DNA of 64,000 bases from Petrosia ficiformis (lineage: Eukaryota > Porifera > Demospongiae > Haplosclerida > Petrosiidae), in assembly GCA_947044365.1 (NCBI GenBank), contig OX345636.1:14978615-15042614 (forward strand). The letters run 5' to 3'. Shown here piece after piece: positions 12,340-26,600 of the stretch. The position numbers were made by a program, and so were the translations under genes. The number at the start of each line of letters is the position of its first letter. Position 1 is the first letter of the stretch. The notes below the pieces were generated by a model that was not told the origin of the DNA, did not search any database, and saw only the letters and a list, made by a program, of their open reading frames with translations.

Positions 12340-12640
12340 AATATTCTTTAGTTAACTATAACTCCATTTAGTAAGGTATTGTGACTTTTAGTTAACTAAA
12401 CTGTAACAAAAATATAAGTATATTGCAATTACTGTAACTAACTACATGTACATGTAAAACCAAAAATGGCCAATACTGGGCACTTATAGTTAGTTAACTA
12501 AACATTTAGTAAGCCTATTTTATTTTAGTTAATCAACTACATGTACATAAGAACTAAAATTTTAAGCAAATCATCATACTATGACTACATGTATAACTAA
12601 AAGTGGTCATCACTATCATACTGAAACACTACTAATACAA
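12340..12640. mobile_element. TTTTAGTTAACTAAA-family dispersed element
   Basis: Second copy of the family at 8570-8830, with TTAACTATAACTCC, AGTAAGGTATTGTGACTTTT and CACTTATAGTTAGTTAACTA. An internal TACATGTACATG cluster distinguishes this copy. Confidence 0.6.
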
Positions 12641-12887
12641 TGTACCAAATAGCAAGTGCTCATTTGTGAATCAATTTGTGAAAACAACGCCTACACAATG
12701 TATATCACATATCACAGATTACATGTAATTCTGGCAAAAAAAAAACAGTTACTCTTGAATACTTGTTATACAATCCTTTTTAACAAGAAGCTAACTAATC
12801 TAGAAGGAGCATTGATTAATTTTCCTGGATATCAAATTTCATTGACTTTCTGTACAAAATGATTGGGAAAAGCAAGTATTTAATTAA

Positions 12888-13368
12888 CCACTATAGAACT
12901 GAATATGTTTTTCACAATTCACTTTCTGTACCCTAATCTTGGCTACTTTTCTGATATGGAGTACTACATTTGTACCTGTAACAACTTGCTTACCATGACT
13001 CAAAAGTTCCCAGGCGGTTCGTAGGACTAAGTCCAATGCAGTGTTCTCCCTCTTTTGAAAACAAACAAAACAACCCCATTACATGTTGGCAACAGCTAAT
13101 CCCACAATATTGGCAAGAGAAATGTCTCATCTACCCACCTGATTGCGTGGGCAGAGTCACTGAAATTCCAAATTACTTAATAAGTGAGGGTGCATAGCCC
13201 CCTTCAAACTCTGTTCAACGGAGGGATACCTCCTTTTATAATTCACCTATACTCTATATTTAGGTCAAAGTGTGGCCGAAAAGCCATAGGCTTATCACTA
13301 AAACCAAATACCGGAGTGCTTCATAGCACTAGGAACGCACTCCCAAGTGCATAGGAGTACTCTAAGGG
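12888..13368. mobile_element. piggyBac-like MITE, 481 bp, TTAA target
   Basis: Flanked by TTAA on both sides (12884-12887 and 13369-13372). The right end reads ACTCTAAGGG; the left end is a degenerate counterpart. The interior aligns along its length with 20126-20681 (shared landmarks TTGGCTAC, CAACTTGCTTACC, AGTGTTCTCCCT, GCGTGGGC, CATAGCACTAGGAACGCACTCC). TTAA duplication and ends starting CCC are characteristic of piggyBac-type elements. No transposase frame was seen. Confidence 0.65.
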
Positions 13369-13476
13369 TTAATTAATTAAAGTATTATAGGGCAATGCAT
13401 GTAACTTGTTGTGAGTGTGGCTTTCACAAATTTGATAAGTTATTATTTCTCAAGTAACTCATTTTCTCAGTCATGG

Positions 13477-13733
13477 TTACATGTACATGTACATGTGTAA
13501 TTGTGAATGTAATAGGTCTGTTATAAAGTGTCTCTGCTGGTGAATAATTTCAGCATACTGTACCTGAAGAAGTATGGCAATAGCTGCTATGATAGAAATT
13601 AGCAACAGTGGGCGAAGAATGCCCCAGCGTCGTGATGAAGGTATTTGCATGAAGTTAACCTGTCTCATTTTATTCTTGGAGTAAGGTGGATAAACAATGC
13701 TGAAGAGAGAGTGAGAGAGAGAGAGAGAGAGAT

Positions 13734-13791
<58 letters not shown>

Positions 13792-16700
13792 TTTTGAGTC
13801 ACAAATGTTTTATTACAGCTAATACAATATGGGTTTTAGTTATAGTTAACTAATCAGGCTACATGTACATGATTAATCTATTATAGGTTGTCGGAGAAAA
13901 GATGTTTACCAATAGGGGGACCACAGCTTAGTCTCAGTCAGTTGAGTCCTAGCTAGAGGCTTAGTTGGTAGAGCAATGGACTAACAGGCGAGGGTCATGG
14001 GTTGCAGAAATGTGAAATTATATTATAATTGCAATAAAAGGCCACGGAGAAGTTTCTTGCTCCATGTTATTGGGTTTCTACACCTGTAGTACTGAACGGA
14101 TAGTTTTATAAACTTTGTCTGTTGTTATAAACATTTTACTATAAGAAAGAAAAAATTGATACAGCACTCAGTATCATATTTCTTGAGCTATTTCCATCGA
14201 AATGGCTAGATCAGTGTTAAAAAGTAGTAATACACATGAACATATACTAGAAAAAGAGTGAACACATGTGTTGATATAGTCAATTTTGTTTATAACAACT
14301 GGAATCTTAAGTATAGCGAAAACCTACATGTACATGTAGTATATATACATGTAGGTCACTAGTATAGAGCTATTGACATTCAGTAGCAGAGATATGCAAG
14401 CACAAACGAGTTTTCTAGTGAATTTTATTGAAGTACATGTACATGTTTGCAGAAATTTAAGATGTAATTGTGTAACAGATATTAAAAATTAAAATTTGGA
14501 GACATTGTGTGAGGTACTCACTCATTCAAGCTGTCAAGTTTTGTAATACTACGATGAACAGGTTTCATGTGAGAGAAAGTATCAAAGGTGAACTTGCCGT
14601 GGTAAGCACCCATACCACTGTGTCCCACACCTCCAAATGGTAGAGAAGAAACTACATGTATAAAAAAAGAATTGTAAACTCTGATAAAAACATACTCATC
14701 AATTATGAAAAGATTAAGACCATAGAACCCTCCCTATTGGGTTAGCGATTTTTACATGTACATGTGCATGTACCTGATGCATATACATGTATATACATGT
14801 ATATATCTGTAGTGGTGTGGAAATAGCCAGTCATGCGGACATTATCAGATAAATCTAGTGAATGTCCAATAAAATGAAACACTGAGCTAATTGTACAATA
14901 CTATACTTATTATACATGTACACTGTACATGTATATGTACATGTACATGTACATAAATTGAAACTGTGCTGTATACAAACTGAAGTGTTGGAAATCTGAA
15001 GAATTTTGAAAAACAAGCTCAGTGCTCTAAGGGTTAATTAATTAATTAATGGTGTAAGGATCAAGGTTTTTACTAGGCTTCCATTGTAGGGTATTACATC
15101 ACCAATAATTAATGTTACACCTTTCTTGAACTCAATGCTGTTAGGATCAGGGTTTTCACTAAGCTTCTTTAGTTGGGTACTACATCACAATGTTACACCT
15201 TTCTTAATCTCAATGGTGTAATGATCAGGGTTCTTACAAGGCTTCTATAGTTGGGTACTACATCACTAATAATTAATGTGACACTTTTCTGAATTCTTTT
15301 CAAAATATAAGAACAAAAATTACTTGAGCAACAATATAATATTAATTACTGATGATAAAGATAATACATGTACATGTGTACATGTACATGTACAGTATAA
15401 GTCAATAAAAGTCACCATACAGTACAGTAATTACTCAGTAGTTTCATTTCCACGTACACTACAGTAGTTCAACAGTAGTTTTGACAGTAATTGGTATACT
15501 GGTCAATTGAACACCACAGTAGTGAGACAGTAATTACTGTACTATACTGACAGTTGAACTAAGGTAATTACTGTTACTGTATGGTGACATTTCATTGACA
15601 TATACTGTACATGTATACTGCAGATGGTTGTTGCTGTGGTAATTACTTAATGTACTCTTCTGTTTGAAAATCCTGGTGTTAGCACTAGTAAGGATGCATT
15701 TAAACACAAGATACAATCCTCAATTCAAGTATAGAATTTCAAGAAGGAAACATTTAGTAATTTATGGTTTTAAGAAGGATATTTAGGGTTTCAAGAAGGA
15801 CAGTAATCCATTCAAAAGAAGCCTAGAGACCACTCTGGTCATGAAGTAAGAAGCATGATACACCACAATCATCACAGTACTTTTAATTTCAATTAATGTT
15901 GTACCTACATGTATACTGGTATAGGTGCCTATACCAGTATACATGTAGGTATACGTACTTACATGTATACTGGTATAGGTACCTATACCAGTATACATGT
16001 AGGTATAGGTATCTACATGTATACTGGTATAGGTGCTTATGCCAGTATACATGTAGGTATACGTACTTACATGTATACTGGTATAGGTGCCTATGCCAGT
16101 ATACATGTAGGTATACGTACTTACATGTATACTGGTATAGGTGCCTATGCCAGTATACATGTAGGTATAGGCAAGTGGTATAGGGCAGATATTTTATAGA
16201 CTAAGAATTCAAACTTTATAGTACTATTTCATTGTAGGAAAAGATTGATACATCATTCGGAATCATATTTGTTGAGCTTTTTCTATATTTTCTAGTAATT
16301 TGTGAGTTTCATTTTCCAACAGAAATGGTTGGAGCAGTGCTAAAAAGTAGTGATGCACATGAACAATAATTGAACATACAGTACCTGACATTATTAAGTT
16401 TACATACTATTACTGTACTTCCATTGACTATAGTGTACTTTATGAGTGAAGTACACTGTACTTTGAATGTACTACACAGTATTACACCTTAGTACTATGC
16501 TATTACTAAAGTGTAGCTCCCATTATAGTATGTAAACTTAATAAAGTCAGGTACTGTATGCTACAAAATGAGGTATACATATACATGTAGTTTAGTTACC
16601 TATAATATCTGGTGTCTGAAGTACAGGCAAAACTTAATCTTAATAGATACATTTTATGTTAATAATCTGAATCCATGTCGATATGTATTGGAATTAGTGT

Positions 16701-19700
16701 TGTTTTAGTTAACTATAACTATAACCCATTTTAGTGAGGCATTTTTACTTTTAGTTAACTAAACTGTAAGTATAAATGACTACATGGTATAATAACTAGG
16801 ATGAAAACCCTTTTAGTATTATTTTAGTTAATTAAACTATAGCTAAACTAAAAGTTTCTGACTTGTACATTATTACTTCCATAATACATAATTGTGTTAT
16901 TTTGTGCTACACATCCACTGCTAGTACTACCAGCTATCTTCTCAAATGTACTACTGTTTTCAGTAAACACATAAAATGCTAAAGGACGTTCTCTGTTAAT
17001 AAATAAATAAATATACATATATATACATGTATATAATTATATACATAACAAGATATTTTGAGGAAATGTATCCATCCCTATGATTGCTTTGTGATGGATG
17101 ATAGTCTCTGTCAGTTGAGTCCTAGTAGCATAGTTGGGACTAGCAGGCCAGGGTCGTGGGTTTGACTCTCACCTGGGAATTCAGCATCTTTTCTCCAACA
17201 GCAATCTTTTCTTAATGTATTTGTTTTGTATAACTAAAAGTAGTCATTTTTATCAAACTAAAACAACACTAATTGAAATAAAGAGAGTTTTATGTTATGT
17301 GTGTGCTACATGTAGCTAATTTTTGAAAAGTAACACTTTCAAAATTAATACTTTTGATCAAATGCTTACCTCCAATTGCTCACTATTGTGCCATTTTGTA
17401 CAAGCTTCTTAGATACCAAATTCCATTGACTTCCAGTACATAATGGTGGAATGGTGAGTGATTAAATGTAAGGATTTGATCAAAATTATTTTGTGGTATA
17501 ATGGCCCTTTCAACGTATTATGTACGTACATGTACATGTATTCTTACCTCCAGCATACAAAATTGTGTTATTTTGTGCTACACATCCACTGCTAGTACTA
17601 CCAGCTATCTTCTCAAATGTACTACTGTTTTCAGTAAACACATAAAATGCTAATGGACGTTCTCTGTTAATAAAAAATATATAATAATTATATAACAACA
17701 TATTTGAAGATAAAGTATCCCTATGATTGCTTTGTGATAAATGACCAATAACTATAGCTGATAACTTTATCATGTCTCAAATCTAACAATCTAATCAGGC
17801 TACATGTACATGTACATTAGTATTGTTTTAGTTTGATAATAATGACAAGTTTTATTTATAGTTTCAAACTATTTCCATGTAGTTGAATAATAGTTTAATT
17901 AACATTATATAATATTAGGCTTACTAAAAGGGTTTTAGTTTTAGTTAACTAAGCTCATTATTGGCTATCTTTCATTTTAATTAAGTTATAGTTATTCTAG
18001 TAGACTTGTAATTTAGTTTCATTAATTAAAAGTAACAATGTTTTACTAATATGGGTTTTAGTTATAGTTAACTAATCAGGCTACATGTACTTGAATAGTC
18101 TATTATAGGTTGTCGGAGAAAAGATGTTTCCCAATAGGGGGACCACAGCTTAGTCTCAGTCAGTTGAGTCCTAGCTAGAGGCTTAGTTGGTAGAGCAATG
18201 GACTAACAGGCGAGGGTCATGGGTTGCAGAAATGTGAAATTATATTATAATTGCAATAAAAAGGCCACGGAGAAGTTTCTTGCTCCATGTTATTGGGTTT
18301 CTACACCTGTAGAGTACTGGTTGTTGTTATAAACATCTACATGTATAGTAGTTTGATATTTCACTAGAAACGGGTTGTGATAATATTTTCTCCAATAGCA
18401 AGCAAATATCCGGATATTCGTTCTTTAAACTAAGTGAATATCCGGATATTCGTTCTTTAAACTAAGTGAATATCCGGATATTTGTTCCTTAATCTAAGTG
18501 AATATCCAGATACATGTACTATTCATTGCAGTCCTACTATACTATAATACTGTGATAGAAACTCTATCCCTATGACAAGAGACCCTACCCATCAGATAGA
18601 TGTATACTAGCTACATGTGAGTATAGTATCATACATGTATATACTCTAACAGAGGTTTTTGATAGGTTTTGAAGCTTGGGCCAAATTGGCTCAAAAATGG
18701 TTAGTGTGTGCGCCATTTAGAATACATCTTGAGCCAATTAACTAAGAGTTAATGCTGTTAGTGACAATATAATCATTAACTGCGCCACTGGCCAAAAGAG
18801 AGAACTGTGCAGTGCCAAATAAGAAGCTCTTTGGGCCAATGGTGTGACATACATGTATGAGCTTATCAAAAACATTGTACTCTTATTATTTCATGAAGGC
18901 TACGTGTATATGAACCAAAGTGCATTACCCTTCCCTATATATAGTTAGGAAACTAAATATGGAAGCCAGCCACACCTTGTTTGCTGTTGACTATACTCAA
19001 CTCAACATAAACAATGATATGTGTAGAAGCTGAACAGAAAACACTTACCAAGTTCTGTTGGTTTAATGCAATTTTGTAAATAACACTTACGAAACTCTGT
19101 GAAATCTACGGGTTTTATGTAGTATTATACAACTGTCTCTAATACTGATTAATTATGATGCTAATGTGAAACAGATTTCTTAACCTGACTGATACCTTCC
19201 AGTATAGTACAGAAAATATCAGTCCTTGTTCTTGCCACTTTGGAGGAGAGTACACACACCAAATATGGAAATGCAGAAGTGCCCAGTTCTTTAAAAACAG
19301 CGATTCCACACACACACATTTTTCCAACCAATTACAGTAACCCTCCTGAGAGGAAGGGTCAATGATGACATCAAAAAGCAATCATAAGGATAGTTTTTAT
19401 GGCCCACATGGCAATCCATAAAATTGCTTACCGTGGGGTTGAATCTATATACATGTATACGTATGTCTGTGTCACTTATGCGAGTATGCGTTGTATATGT
19501 AGTTAAGGAAGTTACATCATTTTTGGGGGCACAGTGAATTAATGGGGGTGGCACGTAAAAGGACGTGTGCTCAAGCTATAGAGCAACGGGAAGACACAGG
19601 AAGAGCATAAAACTGCAAATAATACCATTAATAGTGTTCTTGCTAGGCTTAAATCAGGTGGGGATTGCCACTTCAATTTTAGTTCCCCCACTTAAAAGTA

Positions 19701-22700
19701 GCTTTGAACTGAACATTCAATGTCCTGTCACAAGCAGTAATTTATTGACTCATAAATCATTTTTAATAACTACTTTGAATACCACACAAAGTAAACAGCG
19801 TAGCTAAATTGTATAATTTTGATTGCTGCTGATTGTGCTGGACTGCTGTTCTTTGTTACGAATCTTTTCTGGAGTCGTTAGGCACTGCAGAGTTCAACTT
19901 AGCGGCTCTTTACACTGGAAAATCATCCAAGAAAGAAGTTTTTATGAGTTAAAAAAAAACGTGCATATTTAATAAGTTGGTGCTAAACTGTAGTTTGCAT
20001 CATTTTCGTGAAGTAAACACTTTATAACTGATGGATATATTACAAAACATGATTTTAAGAGTATAGAATTGTAAAGAAATCAATAGCTGGTAAATTAGGA
20101 AAGCATTGAAAATGTGCATATTTAACCCTTACAGCACTGAGCTTGTTTATCAAATTTCTTCCCATTTCCAACACTGGCGACTCTATTGCATATATTTTGG
20201 CCATCGTTCACTTTCTTTACCCCAAACTTGGCTACATTTCCAACATGGAGCACTACTTCTACCAACTTGCTTACCGGGACTCGAAAGTCCCCAAGCGCTT
20301 TGTAGGATTACATCAAATGTAGTGCTCTCCCTTTATTGACTGGAACTGGAGCAAACAAAATGACCCCACTGCATATTGGTACCAGCAACACCCATGATTT
20401 CAGGTTTTACAGCAAGGGAAATGGCTGAGGTACCCACCAGAGCGCGTGGGCGGCGCCCCCTTTGAACCCCCATTAAGGGGGGACACCCCCTTTAAAATTC
20501 CCCCCGTAGTAGTTATTTAGTCCAAAGGGCGCCCGAAAAAGCAGTAACTTTTTTAGCCATTTTCATGGCCTTGTGCCTGACACCAATTACAAGGAATTGG
20601 AGGGCTTCGTAACGCTAGGAACACACTCCGAACCACATAGGGGTGAAACGTCACATATATGTGACATCAGTCCTCTAAGGGTTAATTAATAAACTAGCTA
20701 ATTATTTATATTAGTGTGAAGTAAATTAATTAATTTGCCAAACCTCCCCCACTTGAACTAAAATTCCTAGCGAGAACACTGACTATTAACTATTGTACAT
20801 GCATATAGCAGAGAAACGATATAAAGATGATGCAAGAATCTTTAACAAGTACATGTTAATTGTTGAGTTTCAAACATGAGAAAGTCATCATTTACAACTT
20901 TGAAAGTGTAAAGTTTCTATGCACCATAGACTGCAGTTACACGTATCCCTCTGGGCCTAGTTTTCGAGTTTTCAGAAAGGTAGAGACACTATTATTATCA
21001 GCAATGATTGATAAATATACAGAGACATCACAAAGCAATTATAGGGATATTTTTTTCAATATATCTTGTTTCTCAATATATACAACTAACCTCTCGTTGA
21101 CAAACTGAATAGCTTCATCAATTTCATTGAACGTAAGTACAGGTAATATTGGGCCAAAGAGTTCCTCTTGCATCAGAGAATCATCACTATCTATATTAAT
21201 ATAGATAGCAGGGGCAATGTATTTCTCATCTTCATTAGTGTCACCATTCATGATATTATGTCCTTTTGAAGAGGACATCAGCTTGCATAAACGACTGGAG
21301 AATGAAAATAAAATAAACAGTTTGATAGATTAATGGAAATACAAATTCACATGTATATACATGTATGTACACATATATAGTCGAACAGTAGTCCAAACAT
21401 GGGGTGAAGTACAGGTAGTTTGGTACTTGTGTTTAATGAATATTTATAACATGCATTAAGCATTTTAGAGTGAAATGGAGTGGAGCAAATTGAAGTTTCA
21501 GATTAGATATTTATTTACATGTACACATGTACATGTATTATAGAATCAAAACAGAAATGAAGTACATGTACTTGTGCTTGTAAAGTCTGTTCACATTCAC
21601 AATGACATCAAACTATGACATGATGACAAATACTGAAAATTAAGTTTTGCGAGTATTGCCTGTATGCAACTTGCGATTATTCCTACTCATTGAGACACTT
21701 CATATCCTTGTTTTGAGAGCACATGGCTCAAGACTAAGTGTAATAGTATTTATCAACTGCATACAATATTATTAAATTATAACTACATGTATTATTTAAT
21801 TGCAGTAAGACAATATTCTGACATTGTGATAATATTGGCAGACCAAAATCATGCGATACGATTATTGCAAAAGCAGTAATACTGTAATGTATGTAATATA
21901 TTGAATCATTATCCAAGACTTCCAACTTTACTTTGAAGGTTGATATAATGAATGAATACATTCCAGTGCCTCCGACTAAACTACACGGATATTTCCATAT
22001 TTATATCATGGAAGCCTCTTTCAGTAGCAACTCAGCATCTAGTAGAGCCTCTAGTAGTGAGTCTATAACTTGTAGTGTAAACTGTGTTACAGTTAGTGAT
22101 ACTGATGTCAGTGTACCTGCCAGAAAGAAGACTAAACTTTCAACTACATTGACTAGGACCAGCTGTACCGAAAGCATATGTTATTTATTTTTGTTCGAAA
22201 ATACGGAAAATTTCCCGAAGATTATAAATATTATACTGAAATGAATAATATTTAGCTGGAGGCACTGCAATGCATATGTAATTCTGGTTACTACTACACA
22301 TACATGTATATACATGTACGTGTATACCCATGTTAATGATGTGATACTGCAATGCATATGCGATTGTAGTCCTTATTATACATGTACATGTACTCGTGAT
22401 AATGATGTGATACTGTAATGCATATGCGATTGTAGTCCTTATTATACATGTACATGTACTCGTGATAATGATGTGATACTGTAATGCATATGCGATTGTG
22501 GTCCTTATTATACTGTACATGTACTTGTGATAATGATGTGATACTGTAATGCATATGCGATTGTGGTCCTTATTATACTGTACATGTACTTGTGATAATG
22601 ATGTGATACTGTAATGCATATGCGATTGTGGTCCTTATTATACTGTACATGTACATGTACGTACATGTACTCATGATAATGGTGTGATACTGCATTGCAT

Positions 22701-23426
22701 ATGTGATTGTGGTCACTATTACTCACTTGAAATGCCTACCATTCACAATTCGACCATAATCTTTAGATTTTGATGGATCCTGAACACACACACACACAAA
22801 CAAAAACAAGAAATCATTTATTATGTGTACATTATTACGTTACATACATACGTGTACACGTACATAACTAAATGTACCTACAAGACCCGTCACTATGGTA
22901 ACTACATGTACATGAAAGTTGCATAGATGAATAGATGGTTGAATAGTTGGATATACATGTACATGTAGGTGAATAGATGGATGGATGGATGGCTGGATGG
23001 ATGAATACATGTAGATTGATGGATAAATAGATACATGTACATGTACATGTACATAGATAGATACATGTACATGTAGATATCAGCAATGATTTAAGTAAAA
23101 AATTTTGAAGCAACCAATATTATTTGAATTACTCAATTCGACAATAAAAAAGATATATGGAAAAATAAAATGACAAAAACAGATCTGATTATTGGTGTAT
23201 CAATAGTGGACAACACCTACTGTACCTGGCCATAGAACTTCCTTGTAACGTCTCTACAAGCATCTACAAACTTGTCCCTGACACGAGATGAGCATAGGAC
23301 ATAGTCTGGAGCAATACAGGTTTGACCAGAATTAGTCAGTTTACCCCACATAACTCTCTTGGCAGCAACCTTTATGTTAGCATCATCAGTAACTACAACA
23401 GGACTGTATATGTAGAGAGAGAGAGA

Positions 23427-23469
<43 letters not shown>

Positions 23470-23520
23470 AGGGAGGGAAGGATGGAAGGATGGATAGATA
23501 GACAGATAGATAAATTAGAG

Positions 23521-23580
<60 letters not shown>

Positions 23581-23591
23581 GGATGGATAGA

Positions 23592-23629
<38 letters not shown>

Positions 23630-26600
23630 GAACGGACAGAACAGATCGACAGACAAGAGGGAACACAGCTAGATTCACAAACATAGAGAGAGGAAGAGAG
23701 ATAAAAACTATGGGAGAAAGTCAAATACATTGTAATGGATTAGAAAATTCAGGAACAGCCACAATGGCTTAGAAAATTCAGGAACAGCTACAATGGCTTA
23801 GAAAATTGAGGAACAGCTACAATGGCTTAGAAAATGTGGAAACAGCCACAATGGCTTAGAAAATTGAGGAACAGCTACAATGGCTTAGAAAATTCAGGAA
23901 CAGCTACAATGGCTTAGAAAATTGAGGAACAGCTACAATGGCTTAGAAAATGTGGAAACAGCCACAATGGCTTAGAAAATTGAGGAACAGCTACAATGGC
24001 TTAGAAAATGTGGAAACAGCCACAATGGCTTAGAAAATTGAGGAACAGCCACAATGGCTTAGAAAATGTGGAAACAGCCACAATGGCTTAGAAAATTGAG
24101 GAACAGCTACAATGGCTTAGAAAATGTGGAAACAGCCACAATGGCTTAGAAAATGTGGAAACAGCCACAATGGCTTAGAAAATGTGGAAACAGCCACAAT
24201 ATGGATTAGAAAATGTGGAAACAGCCACAATGGCTTAGAAAATGTGGAAACAGCCACAATGGATTAGAAAATGTGGAAATAGCCACAATGGCTTAGAAAA
24301 TGTGGAAATAGCCACAATGGCTTAGAAAATGTGGAAATAGCCACAATGGCTTAGAAAATGTGGAAACAGCCACAATGGATTAGAAAATTTAGGAACAGCT
24401 ACAATGGCTTAGAAAAATGTGGAAACAGCCACAATGGATTAGAAAATTTAGACAATGGCTTAGAAATTTAGGAACAGCCACAATGGCTTAGAAAATTTAG
24501 GAACAGCCACAATGGCTTAGAAAGTTTAGGAACAGCCACAATGGATTAGAAATTTAGAGACAGCCACAATGGCTTAGAAATTTAGGGACAGCCACAATGG
24601 CTTAGAAAATTCAGGAACACCCACAATTTAGGGACAGCCACAATGGCCTAGAAAATTTTGGAAACAGCTGTAATGGCTTAGAAAATATAACAGCTATATA
24701 GAATGGCTTAGAATATTTAGGGACAGCCATATGTATTTGCTGATGCTTCAGCTTCCAGGTCACATAAAGCAATTTTGTCACAGATAGGCATCCACATCAA
24801 GGCGAGTTGGGTGACTTGAGGCTCTGCTTCGCTTCTTGATGCTACTGGTTCAGAGCATGATTTACTTGAAGAGAATCACAGTTCTTTATGATAGTGCTAA
24901 TGGTGCCCGCTGGAAGTCCTAGCTCAGAGATTAGCATGAGGTCAATTAGGGGTTCAAAGGTCAGCTTGCTCATGTGCAGATGCAAATTAATTCTAATTAT
25001 GCGGACATTTTCCTAGAAGGTAGCAAACTGAGAAAACAGTTGAATCAACAGAACATTCGCCCAACGCGGTGGATTGAACTAAATGTACACACTGTACATG
25101 TATGTGAACTACACTGTAGTATAATCCAGTGTAGCATTTTAGCAACTTTGAGCACTGATAAAATGGTCAGTGGATTTGTACGTGTACATACATGTACATA
25201 CATGTACATACATGTACATACTCTAATTGTTTTTTTCTTCTTCCCAGGCCAATAATCTCTCTTTCTCTTGACGGTAAGTGACTGATATCTGAATGTTACA
25301 TTCAAAAATTAGCATGAGGTCAATTAGGGGTTCAAAGGTCAGCTTGCTCACATGCAGATGCAATAAATTCTGAATACATGTATGCAGACATTACCCTATG
25401 TTAGAATGTAGCAAACTGAGAAAACAGTTGAATCAACAGAAAATTCGCCCAAAGCGAGTGGATTGAACTATGTGAACTACACTGTAGTACAATCCAGTGT
25501 AGCATTTTAGCAACTTTAAGCACTGATCAAATGGTAAGTGGATTTATACATGTACATACATATACATACATGTACATGTACATAACGTACAGTACATCAG
25601 GATGAGAAATAAGCTTACAACACCTGGTGAGTAATTCAATCACCAGTACTCACTACTGTACAGTTGCATTGTGACACAAACCTAATGCTCTTAAAGCCTG
25701 GTTTACATATGATTGTGTAAGATTGCAGTGCAAAATAAGTTGCTGCAGGGTTGGATGATTGAGGTTAGGGAAATACAGTTACATGTACCTGTATGCACAG
25801 AGTTGGTACAGTATATTGCAGAACAATATATAGGTACATGTACATGTATTTCCATTTGATTACGAGAAGGTTTTGTAACTCAAAACGACCATACATGAAT
25901 GGAAAGTTGGAAACTAAGGCAAATGAGATGTTCCATGAACACTGTACTACAACTTGGACTAGCCCGGTACCCAGGCTCTGAGGATGGTGTAGAAACTGAT
26001 CGGTTTGTACATGCAATAATTAACTGTAATCTCCCGGATATCTGTGAATTATCATAGATTTACGTTTCATATTCGCTAAAAAAAGGTAATATGGACAGTT
26101 TCAATTTAAGAGATCTATGTTTCTATATAGCACCTTGGATCTCCTGCTCTTGTTCCAAACCAGCAGAAGATGGCTACATGTATGTTATTCAGTGCTACAA
26201 ACTGACACACACCATGTGGTGTTTTGCATGTTAATTAGCACATGTGCCAACAGTTTAATCCAAGCCCACTATTTTAAGAGAGGCTATACATGTACTTTTA
26301 CATTAATACTAACCTTTTCCCTCCAAGTTCCAAAGTGACAGGTGTTAAATGCTTTGCAGCAGCCTCCATTACAAGTTTCCCAACAAAAGTACTTCCAGTG
26401 TAGAAAACATAATCATATCTTTCTTTCACTACATTTTGAGCAACAGTCACACCTCCAGGTATAACTCCATAGTAATCCTAATGAGAGATATTATGTGCGT
26501 TGAAAAGGGTTCCAATTTGTATGGAGACAGGACAGGGTGAAAAATGAAAAGTAAAAGGTGGCATAAAGTACATACATGTATGTGATCCTTCGACCTGTCG

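Noticed and set aside
15783..16199. Three long open frames (both strands) rich in TYMYTGIG
   Set aside because: They are translations of the 54-bp palindromic satellite; the period is a multiple of 3, so all frames stay open. No protein evidence.
22185..22726. Overlapping minus-strand frames of up to 144 codons
   Set aside because: They read through the 66-bp tandem repeat; the apparent protein is only the repeat.
23217..23730. A 155-codon frame taken as one protein
   Set aside because: Only the last 59 codons are real (ALDH exon 6). The rest translates GATA and GAGA microsatellites in the intron.
23735..24735. CRISPR-like array
   Set aside because: A continuous degenerate 29-bp repeat without unique spacers, in an animal intron.
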